From CAVRQM01 sp963756975 (GTDB lineage: Bacteria > Pseudomonadota > Alphaproteobacteria > Acetobacterales > Acetobacteraceae): 64,000 bases of DNA. Below, one piece after another: positions 56,083 to 64,000 of the stretch. The position numbers and the translations under genes were made by a program. The stretch is taken from assembly GCA_963756975.1 (NCBI GenBank), contig CAVWPS010000002.1, positions 186,001 through 250,000 on the forward strand, given 5' to 3'. The stretch's first letter is position 1, and each line of letters starts with the position of its first letter. The notes under the pieces are model-generated. The model had not been told where the DNA came from. It made no database searches and worked only from the letters and a program-made list of their open reading frames with translations.

Positions 56083-56526
56083 CTAGTACACGCGGACCAT
56101 GTCCTCGGCGGCCGACTGGGCGATCAGCGGTTTGAGCCCGTTTCGCGTCAGGACATCGACGGGGTGGCCGAGTTCGCTCCCCAAGACGTCCTTCAGGTGC
56201 ACGAGATCGAGCAGCGAAAACCGCGATCCCACGTCGTAGTCTATCGCGACGTCGATATCGCTGTCCCGGGTCGCGTCCCCGCGTGCGACCGAACCGAACA
56301 CCCAGACCGCCGAAACCGACCGTTCACGCAGGGCCGGCTCGAGCGTCCTGAGTTTGGCCACCACCTCGTCCAGTTTCGGCGCCCGTCGCTCCGCATCCTC
56401 CAGGAAGCGGCTGAGGACGGTCTGGACCATCGCCGACAGCGACTCGCCACGCGCCGCCGCGACCCGCTCCAGCCGTTGCTGCAGGGTGTCCGGCAATGTC
56501 AGCGGCGGTGCGGACGCTTCGGACAA
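56083..56526 (-). CDS. mntA: MntA-type nucleotidyltransferase antitoxin with N-terminal RHH-like domain
   Basis: 147 residues, TTG start. Residues about 70-147 are a minimal nucleotidyltransferase: GSVARGDATRDSDIDVAID, the GSX10DXD motif (Gly78-Ser79, Asp90, Asp92). MNT antitoxins AMPylate the HepT tyrosine. Residues about 8-48 (LTLPDTLQQRLERVAAARGE, SLSAMVQTVLSRFLEDAER) have the beta-helix-helix pattern of ribbon-helix-helix repressors, which MntA proteins usually lack. It precedes hepT with no gap. Confidence 0.88.
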   Translation of the reverse strand: MSEASAPPLTLPDTLQQRLERVAAARGESLSAMVQTVLSRFLEDAERRAPKLDEVVAKLRTLEPALRERSVSAVWVFGSVARGDATRDSDIDVAIDYDVGSRFSLLDLVHLKDVLGSELGHPVDVLTRNGLKPLIAQSAAEDMVRVY

Positions 56527-56604
56527 ACACAGCCCTTTCGGTCGAAGGCGAATAAGCTCGTCGCAGCAGCGTAGTCCCTGCCCCGTCCGCCGAAAACACC
56601 GCGT

Positions 56605-57417
56605 CTACTCGCCGGCCCGCCACTCCAGCGTCAACACCGCGCGGTTCGCCGGATCCTGATCCCCCGCCGTCTGGAACGTCGCGTCGCGCACGAAGCGGGC
56701 GCCGGCGCGGTCGGTGGCCGTGGCGACCACGTGCCAGACCGGCGGCTCGTCGAAGCTGAGCGGGACGAGGCCGAGTTCCGCGACCTGCCGCATCGCGCGC
56801 GCGACCTTCGGGTCGGCGATGTTGGCCGGGGGCGCGCTCTGGGTGAACGCGCTCACGTGCGGCGACAGCAGGGCGAAGATCTCCGGCGTCATCGCGAGCA
56901 GCAGCCGCATCTCGTCCAGATCGCGCAGCGGCCGGTTCGCCGGGCCCCAATCGCGGCCGGCGGCGCGGTATTGCGGGGCTTTGGCGCCGAGGCCGGTCGG
57001 GAAGTCGGCCGGGTTGCGCCAGTTGTCGATCTCGTCGCCGATCGTCTGGGCGGCATGGGGGTCGACGCCGACTTCCTTGGCCAGCGCCGCGATCAACACC
57101 GAGGGCGACGTGTTGAGCGGCATCTTGCCGCCTTCCGCCTCCGCCCGCACGATCACCGATACGCCGCCGACACGCTCGAAATGCGGGTTCCCGTCGGGCC
57201 GCCAGCCGCGCGGCGAGGCATCCAGCAGGTGCAGCGCCGCTTCCTGCACCGACGCATCGGCCGCCGCCTCCAGCACCGCCGCCTCACGCAGATTGGCGGC
57301 GATCCGGGATTCCGCGCGGCCGGCGGCGGTGACCTGGGTGCCGATCAAGGCGAGCAGGGACATGCTCCACAGCACGATCAGCAGCGCGAAACCGCGTTGC
57401 CGGGCCCGGTTGTTCAC
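56605..57417 (-). CDS. gspK: Type II secretion pseudopilin GspK-like protein
   Basis: 270 residues, GTG start. Prepilin-like leader RQRGFALLIVLWSMSLLALIG with Gly-Phe cleavage site, but without the Glu at position five, as in GspK. IAANLREAAVLEAAADA, PLNTSPSVLIAALAKEVG, DEIDNWRNPADF and LRDLDEMRLLLAMTPE match GspK's helical middle domain. It caps the pseudopilus tip. The start overlaps the gspD stop (GTGA). Confidence 0.88.
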   Translation of the reverse strand: MNNRARQRGFALLIVLWSMSLLALIGTQVTAAGRAESRIAANLREAAVLEAAADASVQEAALHLLDASPRGWRPDGNPHFERVGGVSVIVRAEAEGGKMPLNTSPSVLIAALAKEVGVDPHAAQTIGDEIDNWRNPADFPTGLGAKAPQYRAAGRDWGPANRPLRDLDEMRLLLAMTPEIFALLSPHVSAFTQSAPPANIADPKVARAMRQVAELGLVPLSFDEPPVWHVVATATDRAGARFVRDATFQTAGDQDPANRAVLTLEWRAGE

Positions 57418-59844
57418 GGCCCGATACGGAGCTGCTGGCGCAGCCGCTGGCTCGGGTCCGGGGAGCCGGACAGCGGCAACTGGTTGACCTCGCCCGGCAG
57501 ACCCGCCGCGTACGGCAGTTGCTCGCGCAGATCCTCGGTCAGCGCCTCGGCGTCGCGCTGGTCGCGCACGACATGCGGCGTGATCAGCACCAGCAGCTCC
57601 GTCCGCACCCGCGTGTTGTTCTGGCTGCCGGCCAGCAGCCCCAGCACCGGCACGTCCTTCAGCCAGGGAATGCCCTGATTGCCGCGCGAGACGTTATCGG
57701 TGATCAGGCCGGCAAGCCCGATCGTCTGCCCGTCCTGCACGACGACGCGGCTGACGATATTGCGCTCGTTGAACGTCGGCGAGCCGATGGTGCTGGTGGT
57801 CGTGTTGTCGACCGCGCTCACCTCCTGGCTGATGTCGAGCGTGACCAGCCCGCCGCTGTTCACGCGCGGCGTCACGTCGGTGATGACGCCGGTCTGGTGG
57901 TAGTCGATCGAGTTGATGACCGGCGAGCCGGTGGTGAGCGTGCTTTGCGACGATTGGGTCAGATACGGGACCAACGCGCCGACCTGCAAATGCGCCGGCT
58001 GATTGTCGAGCACGAGAAGTTCGGGCGACGACAGCACGTTGACGGTCGTCACACTCTGCAACGCCGACAGCGCCGCCTGCACGCCCTGCGCGCCGGCGTT
58101 CAGCACGAAGCCGGGGAAGCTGCCGTTGATCGCGTTCGTCGTCGCGTTGGACAGCGTCTGGTTGATGCTGCCCTCCTTGAAGAAGAATTGCGTGCCGTAT
58201 TGCAGCGTGTCGTTCAGCGTCACCTCGGCGATCGTCGCGTCGATGCGGACCTGCAGCGGCAGGATGTCGATCTTGCGCAGCATCGAGTTCGATCGTGTCG
58301 TTCTCGGCCGGCGAGGCGTAGATCAGCAGCGCGTTGTTCTGGCCGTTCGGAATGATCCGCATCGCGTCGACGTCCGCGCCGCCGCCGCCGCCGGCCCCGC
58401 CGCTGGTGTCGAGCCCGCCGAGCAGCGGGTTCGCGTCGCCGCCGCCTTGGGCACCCCCGACGCCCTGCAGCCCGGCCGATGCGGCACCCGCGTTGCCGCC
58501 GGCACCGGCCAGACCGGCCCCGCCGGAGCTGCCTCCCAGCCCGCCCGAGCCACCGCCCAGCCCGCCACCGCCCAGCCCGCCGCCGCCCAGTCCACCGCCA
58601 CCGCCGAGGCCACCGCCGCCGCCGAGACCACCACCACCGCCGATGCCGCCCGCCGTGCCGGCGCTGTTGCCGAGGCCGCCGCCGCCGCCCACGCCGACGC
58701 GTTGCGATGCCGGCAGCCCTTGCCCGCTCGGCGTCGGTTGCGCGGTCACGTGGCCCGGCGTGAACGCCTGCTGCAGCACGTAGGCGGCGTCGTTGGCGTG
58801 GCTGTTCTGCAGGTAGAACACGTGCCACGAGCGCACGGTGAATTTCCGCTGCCGCTCCACCAGGTCGTACACCCGGCGCACCTGGTCGATGTAGCGCGGC
58901 TGCTGGGCGGCGACGAGCACCGCGCCGAGCCGTTCCAGCGGCACGATCCGCACCTGTCCGGCGAGCGCGCCGTTCTGGCCCGACCGCAGCGCGTCCTGCA
59001 GGGCGGTCGCGAAATCCTTCGCCGCCCCGGTCGGCACCGGCAGCATCGCGTAATTCTGACCCGCCAGCGCGTCGGTGTCGAAGCCGCGCACCAGCGAGGC
59101 CAGCGCCGCCCGGCCGCCGGGATCGCCCGAGATCAGCAGCGCGTTGCCGCCCGCGTCGGCGACGAGCTTGCCGCCATTGGTCGCGAACGGGGCGAGCAAC
59201 TTCGCCAGCGCGTCGGCCGAGGCGTAGCGCAGCGGGATCAGTTCGCTGCCGCCGACCGCGTCGCCGGACGCGGCGAGCCCGGCGGTCGCGGCTTCCCCGA
59301 TCGGGACGACGCGGTAGACGCTGCCCGACTCGACCACGGCGGCGCCGGATTGGCCGAGCAGGACCTGCAGCGTGTCGAGCAGATGGTCGCGCGGCACCGG
59401 GCTCGCCGCATGGAAGGTGGCGGTGCCGTGGATGCTGGGGGCGATCGTGTAGGTGACGCCGAGCATCCCGCCCAGCACCTGCGCCGCCACCTCGCGGATG
59501 TCGGTGTCGGCGAATTCGAGCTGGTATTCGCCGCCCGCCCCGCCGGGGATGCTGCGCCCGATCGCCGGGCCGGAGCCGAAGCCGCTGGACCGGCCGGCAT
59601 CGGCGGGCCGGCCGTAGGAGCTTTGCGGCGGCGGGCTCGCGCCCGGCGTGCCGACCAGGCCGTTCAGCCGCGGCGCGGCGCCGACGTTGCCGACCGGCTG
59701 CGCCAGCGGGGCCGGAATGGAGGCGACCGGAAAGTGCGATTGCTGTGTCGAGCAGCCGGCGAGGCCGAGGGCGATCAGGGCGGCGCGGATCGGAACGGAG
59801 GTCACGGCCGGGGTCATACGTCGGTCGCGCGGATTTGTCGTCAT
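57414..59844 (-). CDS. gspD: Type II secretion secretin GspD, frame broken near 58288
   Basis: 809 residues after correction. Lipoprotein signal (LIALGLAGCST), N0 domain (YQLEFADTDIREVAAQVLGG), N1/N2 (ELIPLRYASADALAKLL, FYLQNSHANDAAYVLQQAF), a glycine-rich insert at about 380-485, then the secretin gate (QSVTTVNVLSSPELLVLDNQ, QVGALVPYLTQ, VTPRVNSGGLVTLDISQEVS, LLVLITPHVV). The frame changes between ENDTIE and MLRKIDILPLQV at 58284-58292; one base removed restores it. Outer-membrane channel of the T2SS. Confidence 0.92.
58400..58700 (-). repeat. Glycine-rich coding repeat in the secretin
   Basis: Tandem degenerate units of ggcggt/ggcctc type encode GGGGGL and GGGGL repeats, about 100 residues with Ala/Ser/Gly flanks. 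It lies between the N domains and the secretin core of GspD. Not a CRISPR: units have no spacers and stay in frame. Confidence 0.8.
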
Positions 59845-60665
59845 GGCGTCGCGTCCGGCGGAGAATCGGTGCCGTTCGCCTGCCGGGTCGCGGCCAGCGT
59901 GCGCTCGAACTGGCTCGGCACGCTGCCATCGACCTGCGGTGGCGGCTGCGCGCCCGGGTCGCTGGCGTCCGGCGGGCCGCCCTGCCCGGGCGCCAGCTGA
60001 TTGGGCACCACCTGACCGGGCACGACCTGGCCCGGGAGGGCCTGGCCGGGGAAGGCCTGGCCGGGGAACACCGGGCGGCGTCCGGGCGTCATCAGCGGCG
60101 GATGGAAGCCGGGCTGGAAATTCATTTGCGGCTGGCCCGGAAAGGTTTGCGGGAGCGCCTGCGGATCCGGCTCGGTCACCGGCGTGGCTCCGGGCGGGCC
60201 GAACGCCGGGGTCAGCACGCGCGGAGCCCCCGGCCCCTCGACCCGCACGCCGCCGGCCGTGATCGACACGATCCTGTAGGGGCCGAGCGTGCCGCCCTCG
60301 GCCACAACGGCCGCCTTGCCGCCCGCGGCCGGCGCGAAGAATGCGTGGCGGCCGTCGGGGCCGATCACGATGCCGGTCAGCCGGGGCAGTTCCGCCGCCG
60401 CAGCCGCGACCGCGACCGCCGCGTCCTCGGGCCGCCGGTCGCGTGAAAACAGCGGCCGGCCCAGGATGACGGCCACCTGCGCGTCGGTCTCGTCGGCCCG
60501 CTCGGCCGGCGTGCTCGCCGCCGGGTGGGGCGGCGGCGCGGCACCGGCGCGCACGATGCCGGCTTCCGGCGCGCCGTCGTCGAACGGCGACGTCTCTTCC
60601 AGCGCCACGGCGGCCAGCAGCACCAACGCGGTCCCGCCCAGGATCAGGATACCGAGCCGGGTCAC
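59841..60665 (-). CDS. T2SS inner-membrane protein, GspC/GspN-like
   Basis: 274 residues, GTG start. One N-terminal helix (LGILILGGTALVLLAAVAL), an HR-type beta domain (PLFSRDRRPEDAAVA, LTGIVIGPDGRHAFFAP, GGTLGPYRIVSITAGGVRVE), then a Pro/Gln/Gly-rich tail with tandem FPGQ-like repeats (FPGQAFPGQALPGQVVPGQV). GspC's HR domain contacts GspD's N0, so this may be the inner-membrane link to the secretin. The label N or C is open. Overlaps gspM (GTGA) and gspD (ATGA). Confidence 0.8.
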   Translation of the reverse strand: MTRLGILILGGTALVLLAAVALEETSPFDDGAPEAGIVRAGAAPPPHPAASTPAERADETDAQVAVILGRPLFSRDRRPEDAAVAVAAAAAELPRLTGIVIGPDGRHAFFAPAAGGKAAVVAEGGTLGPYRIVSITAGGVRVEGPGAPRVLTPAFGPPGATPVTEPDPQALPQTFPGQPQMNFQPGFHPPLMTPGRRPVFPGQAFPGQALPGQVVPGQVVPNQLAPGQGGPPDASDPGAQPPPQVDGSVPSQFERTLAATRQANGTDSPPDATP

Positions 60666-61288
60666 GGCGTTCCCCCGGCCGCCGGTTTCGCCGCCGCCGC
60701 CGGCGCGGCCGGGGGGCCGGGCGCGCGAAAGCCGACCAGGGTCAGCGTGGTGTCGATCGGCAGCACGCGGTCCTTGTCGCTGGTCGGCTGCGCGTGAACC
60801 TGAATCTCGTCGACGAACACGCGCGGGCTGGCATGGTCGATCTGTTGCAGCAGATGGACCAGCACCGGCCACGTCGCCCCAACCTCGACCCGCAGCGCGA
60901 TCCGGCGGTACGCGCCCGCCGCCTCGCCGGGCAGCACCTCGCTGCTGGTCACGTGCGCGCCGGCGGCGGTGGCCAGCGTGCCGATGGCCCCGTCGAGCGC
61001 CGCCCCCGCGACCGCGTCGGTCTCGCCGGTCAGCAGCGCCTTCGTGGTGTCCGGACCCTTTTGCGCGGCGGCGGCGGCGGCGCGCAGGTCGGGCAACTGC
61101 CGTGTCGCCTGCAGCATCGCCCGCGCGTACGACGCGCGCACGGCGTTCGCGTCCGCCCATTCCGCATAGGTATCCAGCAGCGGCGCGCCGACCACGAGCC
61201 ACACGGCGGCCAGCGCGACCGCCGTGATCGCGAGCGCCGTCAGGCGGCCGCGCCGGCCCTCGGCCAGCAGGCTCGACGCGGCCGCCAT
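60662..61288 (-). CDS. gspM: T2SS GspM-like protein
   Basis: 208 residues. Short cytoplasmic start, one helix (LTALAITAVALAAVWLVVG), then a periplasmic ferredoxin-like domain (YRRIALRVEVGATWPVLVHL, PRVFVDEIQVHAQP) and a Pro/Ala tail. Position next to gspL, with a one-base stop/start overlap, supports the assignment; sequence signals in GspM are weak in general. Confidence 0.8.
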   Translation of the reverse strand: MAAASSLLAEGRRGRLTALAITAVALAAVWLVVGAPLLDTYAEWADANAVRASYARAMLQATRQLPDLRAAAAAAQKGPDTTKALLTGETDAVAGAALDGAIGTLATAAGAHVTSSEVLPGEAAGAYRRIALRVEVGATWPVLVHLLQQIDHASPRVFVDEIQVHAQPTSDKDRVLPIDTTLTLVGFRAPGPPAAPAAAAKPAAGGTP

Positions 61289-62298
61289 CAGGGCCGGACC
61301 TCGGCGCGGATGCTGAACAGGTCGGCCCCGGCGTCGTTGCGGGTGACCGGTGCCGAGAACGCGGCGTTCTGGATCACCGGATCGGACGACAGCGCGCCGA
61401 TCAGCTTCGAGGCACCCCCGCTCTGGCCCTCGATCGTGACCTGCCGCGCGTGCAGGGCCAGGCTCATCAGGAACGTGTCGTCGGGCAGCACCCGCGTCAG
61501 CGCCGCGATCGCGCCGAGCGGGTCGCCGAGCCGCGCCTGTTCGGCGGCCAGCGCGGTGACGCCGTTCGCTTGCGCGGCGATCTTCCGGCGCAACGCCGAG
61601 ACCAGGTCGGCGCGCGGCTGCAGGTCGGCGATCCTGGCCTCGATCGCGTCGGATTGCGCCTGCAACCGCAGGAACGGCACGCCGATCACCGCGGCGACCA
61701 GCGCGGCAAGCGCCACGCCGGCCAGCAGCCCGACCCGGCTTTTTCCGCGCGGTGCCGCGTCCGACAGCGGCAGCGTGCGCGCGGGGCCGCCCCGGTCCGC
61801 CGCCTCCACCCGGTCCGGCACCAGACCGCGGCCGGCGAGCGCGCTCAGCAACGGCGCGATCGTGGCGCGCGGCAGGACCGTCAGCAGCACGCGCAATTTC
61901 TCGGCGGCCCGGTCGCGCAGCAGCACCTGCGTGGACCACGCGACCTCGTTGGCCTGGAACGGCGTGTAGCGGTCCATCTCGTGCCCCAGCACTTCGCGCA
62001 GGCCCTGCTCGGCGATCAGCGGCAGGGTGATCGTGCGCTCCAGCACGAAGCCGCGCGGCAGGCGCAACGTCAGCGGACCCGTGACGAGGACCGGCGGCCC
62101 CGGCGCCGCGAGCGCGATCGGCTCGCCCGGCTGATCCCGTCCGCCACGCCGCCGCACCAGCACAACTCGGGCATCGGGGGCGAGGCTGTCGGCAACCACG
62201 GTCGTGGAATCGCCGGGGCCCGCGAATGCGGACCGGACCGCGACCGGAACGAGTTCCGTCATGCGGGCGATGTACCACGTCCTGAACCCGTCCAGCAT
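61288..62298 (-). CDS. gspL: T2SS GspL-like protein
   Basis: 336 residues. An actin-like/PilM-type cytoplasmic part (VLVRRRGGRD, LPRGFVLERTITLPLIAEQG, VLGHEMDRYTPFQANEVAWS), one helix (LLAGVALAALVAAVIGVPFL) and a periplasmic PilN/GspL domain (PDDTFLMSLALHARQVTIEG). It ties the ATPase GspE to the pseudopilus platform. First gene of the L-M-C/N-D-K unit; gspE-J are not in this window. Confidence 0.84.
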   Translation of the reverse strand: MLDGFRTWYIARMTELVPVAVRSAFAGPGDSTTVVADSLAPDARVVLVRRRGGRDQPGEPIALAAPGPPVLVTGPLTLRLPRGFVLERTITLPLIAEQGLREVLGHEMDRYTPFQANEVAWSTQVLLRDRAAEKLRVLLTVLPRATIAPLLSALAGRGLVPDRVEAADRGGPARTLPLSDAAPRGKSRVGLLAGVALAALVAAVIGVPFLRLQAQSDAIEARIADLQPRADLVSALRRKIAAQANGVTALAAEQARLGDPLGAIAALTRVLPDDTFLMSLALHARQVTIEGQSGGASKLIGALSSDPVIQNAAFSAPVTRNDAGADLFSIRAEVRP

Positions 62299-62506
62299 TG
62301 GCCCGGCTCCTTCAGCGGCCCGCCCGCCGGCAGCCCGACGCACGGTCCACAAACGCGTGCGGCATCGGCGGCGTCAAGCCCGGCGTCTTTTTGTGACGGC
62401 GAAGCAATGCCGGACCGCGGACGGGCCCGGCAGCGTCGTCAAACGGTCATCATCAAAGCCTTTCCCGCGCGCTAAAGCGCAGCCCCCACAACCGGAGATG
62501 ATACCA

Positions 62507-64000
62507 ATGACGTCCCTCAGGGCCGCCCTGCTCGCGACCACCATGGCGCTCGCGCCGATGGCCGCGTTCGCCGACACCGCCATCACCGCCGCGCCGGCGT
62601 ACAAGCATGTCCTGCTGATCAGCGTCGACGGCATGCACGCCAGCGACCTGCGCTACCTGCTCAATCAGCCCGGCCACTCGACGTTCAAGGCGCTCGCCGC
62701 GACCGGCACCGTCTACCAGAACGCCTACACCACCGCGCCGTCCGACAGCTTCCCCGGCATGATCGGGCAGGTCACCGGCGCCACGCCGAAGACCGCCGGC
62801 GTGTTCTACGACGACAGCTACGACCGCACCCTGTTCGCGGCGGGCAGCAACTGCGCCGGCCAGCCCGGCACCGAGATCACCTGGTTCGAGGCGATCGACA
62901 GAAACCAGAACGTGGTCAACGCCGGCGGCACGCTCGGCCAGCCGCTGACCCAGATCGACCCGGCCAAGCTGCCGGAGAAGCTGACCAACGGCGTGTGCGC
63001 GCCGATCCTGCCGCACCAGTTCATCCGCACCAACACCATCTTCGAGATCATCAAGCGCGCCGGCCTGCGGACCGCCTGGGCCGACAAGCATCCGGCCTAC
63101 GAAATCCTCGAGGGGCCGTCCGGCACCGGTATCGACGACCTGTTCACCCCCGAGGTGAACGCGCTGATCCCCGGCCAGACCAAGGATTTCACGACCTCGT
63201 ACGCCGAGATCCAGATCAACGACGGCTACAAGGTTTCGGCCGTGCTGAACGAGATCAACGGGCTCGACAGCACCGGTTCGAAGCAGGTCGGCGTGCCGGC
63301 GATCATGGGCCTGGATTTCCAGTCGGTGAGCGTCGGCCAGAAGCTGGCCAAGGCCGGCTACGCCGACAACGCCAACCTGATGGGTGGCTACGCCGACGCG
63401 CTCGGCACGCCGGGCAACGCGCTGACGCAGCAGCTCGCCTATGTCGATCGTTCGATCGGCCAGATGGTCGCGGCCTTGAAGGCGCAGAACCTGACCGACA
63501 GCACGCTGATCATCATCAGCGCCAAGCACGGCCAGTCGCCGATCGACCGTAGCCTGCGCGTCGCCGTGAGCGACGCGCCGTACACGAGCACGCCGGGCTA
63601 CGCGTTCCATGTGGCGGACGACGAGGCGCTGGTCTGGCTGGACCCGAACACGCGGACGCCCGCGACGGTGAAGGCCGCGACCGACTATCTGAAGGCGAAC
63701 AAGGCGGCGCTGCACATCGAGACGATCCTCGACGGCAAGAGCCTGACCGCGCTGTACCGCAACCCGCTAGCCGACGCGCGGACGCCCGACTTCGTGACGA
63801 TCACCACGCGCGGCGTGATCTACACCGGCGGCACGAAGCTCGCCGAACACGGCGGCTTCTCCGACGACGACCGCAACGTGGCGATGCTGGTGAGTGCGCC
63901 GACGATCAAGGCGAACACCAACTACGCGACCGTCTACACGACGCAGATCGCGCCGACGATTTTGACGGCGCTCGGGCTGGACGTGAACAAGCTGTACGCG
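62507..64000 (+). CDS. Exported phosphodiesterase/nucleotide pyrophosphatase family protein, 3' end beyond window
   Basis: 498 residues seen, no stop. Signal peptide (LRAALLATTMALAPMAAFA). Alkaline-phosphatase superfamily: ISVDGMHASDLRYL holds the first metal Asp, APSDSFPGMIGQVTGA the Ser/Thr nucleophile loop, ISAKHGQSP and LAEHGGFSDDDRNVAMLVSA the metal His/Asp. It should hydrolyse phosphodiesters outside the cytoplasm. GGAG lies about nine bases before the ATG. It is divergent from the T2SS operon and may be a secreted substrate of it. Confidence 0.9.
   Translation, partial: MTSLRAALLATTMALAPMAAFADTAITAAPAYKHVLLISVDGMHASDLRYLLNQPGHSTFKALAATGTVYQNAYTTAPSDSFPGMIGQVTGATPKTAGVFYDDSYDRTLFAAGSNCAGQPGTEITWFEAIDRNQNVVNAGGTLGQPLTQIDPAKLPEKLTNGVCAPILPHQFIRTNTIFEIIKRAGLRTAWADKHPAYEILEGPSGTGIDDLFTPEVNALIPGQTKDFTTSYAEIQINDGYKVSAVLNEINGLDSTGSKQVGVPAIMGLDFQSVSVGQKLAKAGYADNANLMGGYADALGTPGNALTQQLAYVDRSIGQMVAALKAQNLTDSTLIIISAKHGQSPIDRSLRVAVSDAPYTSTPGYAFHVADDEALVWLDPNTRTPATVKAATDYLKANKAALHIETILDGKSLTALYRNPLADARTPDFVTITTRGVIYTGGTKLAEHGGFSDDDRNVAMLVSAPTIKANTNYATVYTTQIAPTILTALGLDVNKLYA

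Noticed and set aside
58400..58700. CRISPR-like or satellite array
   Set aside because: Units are short, have no spacers, keep the secretin frame and encode glycine runs.
10133..59844. Genome-wide programmed +1 frameshifting
   Set aside because: The junctions share no slippery codon, stop codon or stimulatory structure, occur in homopolymers and at varied places in proteins, and one goes in the opposite direction (DUF2461). Sequence error is simpler.
62430..62465. Pho box upstream of the phosphodiesterase
   Set aside because: Two GTCA units are present (gtcaaacggtca) but eight bases apart rather than eleven, and flanking bases do not fit.
1..64000. tRNA, rRNA, tmRNA or phage/IS genes
   Set aside because: No T-arm-like sequence within a cloverleaf, no rRNA conserved blocks, and no transposase or phage gene was found by reading; the only recombinase is the Xer protein.

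Overview
The window is very GC-rich, uses GTG, TTG and possibly CTG starts often, and packs genes with many four-base stop/start overlaps. Gene content (AroK-AroB fusion, an Atm1-type ABC exporter, glyQ/glyS, MlaA, AI-2E permease, the rpmH-rnpA-yidD-yidC-engB-argB order) points to an alphaproteobacterium, probably Rhodospirillales and close to the Acetobacteraceae. No plasmid, phage, insertion sequence, rRNA, tRNA or CRISPR array was seen, so this looks like chromosomal core sequence. No gene-free stretch is longer than about 230 bases.

Layout. 1-5 kb: asparagine synthetase (cut by the window edge), a GT4 glycosyltransferase, a secreted Pro/Gln-rich protein, YraN and an AI-2E permease. 5-10 kb: an XRE regulator, mercaptopyruvate sulfurtransferase, a PLP C-S lyase, HisI, RlmB and an RluA-type pseudouridine synthase. 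10-17.5 kb: CDF cation exporter, MlaA lipoprotein, a two-component pair, a Nudix protein and an Atm1-like exporter. 17.5-23 kb: L28, a ParE-type toxin-antitoxin (TA) pair, AroKB, a PIN-type TA pair, a tyrosine recombinase and AccA. 23-35 kb: a very large repeat-bearing double glycosyltransferase, a KirBac-like channel with an Smr protein, LutB/LutC, a hydrolase, a PaiB-like protein, an ABC-F ATPase, a lower-GC two-helix membrane protein, DUF2461 and DUF2076. 35-40 kb: glyQ, a VapBC pair and glyS, then a WrbA-like flavoprotein. 40-49 kb: a sugar epimerase/dehydrogenase, GNAT, MotA/MotB, a PLP dehydratase, a GT39 enzyme, Lrp, TrxB and LysR. 49-54.6 kb: the rpmH operon running through to lepB. 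54.7-62.3 kb: a bile-acid-symporter-like permease, a HepT/MntA TA pair and a partial type II secretion (T2SS) operon (L, M, C/N, D, K). 62.5-64 kb: a divergent exported phosphodiesterase, cut by the edge.

The most important observation concerns quality. At least fourteen genes, including yidC and glyS which should be essential, are broken by one-base indels, nearly all one-base insertions, with clear homology continuing in the next frame. The sites share no slippery motif. Each length modulo 3 fits a single correction. I treat these as probable consensus errors, and I give each such gene as one full-length CDS.

Biologically notable points are four toxin-antitoxin modules placed inside housekeeping neighbourhoods (one splits glyQ from glyS), a MntA antitoxin with an apparent extra ribbon-helix-helix domain, three genes whose only good start is a CTG overlapping the upstream TGA, a secretin with a long glycine-rich insert beside an exported phosphodiesterase, and two related large palindromes sitting between convergent genes.
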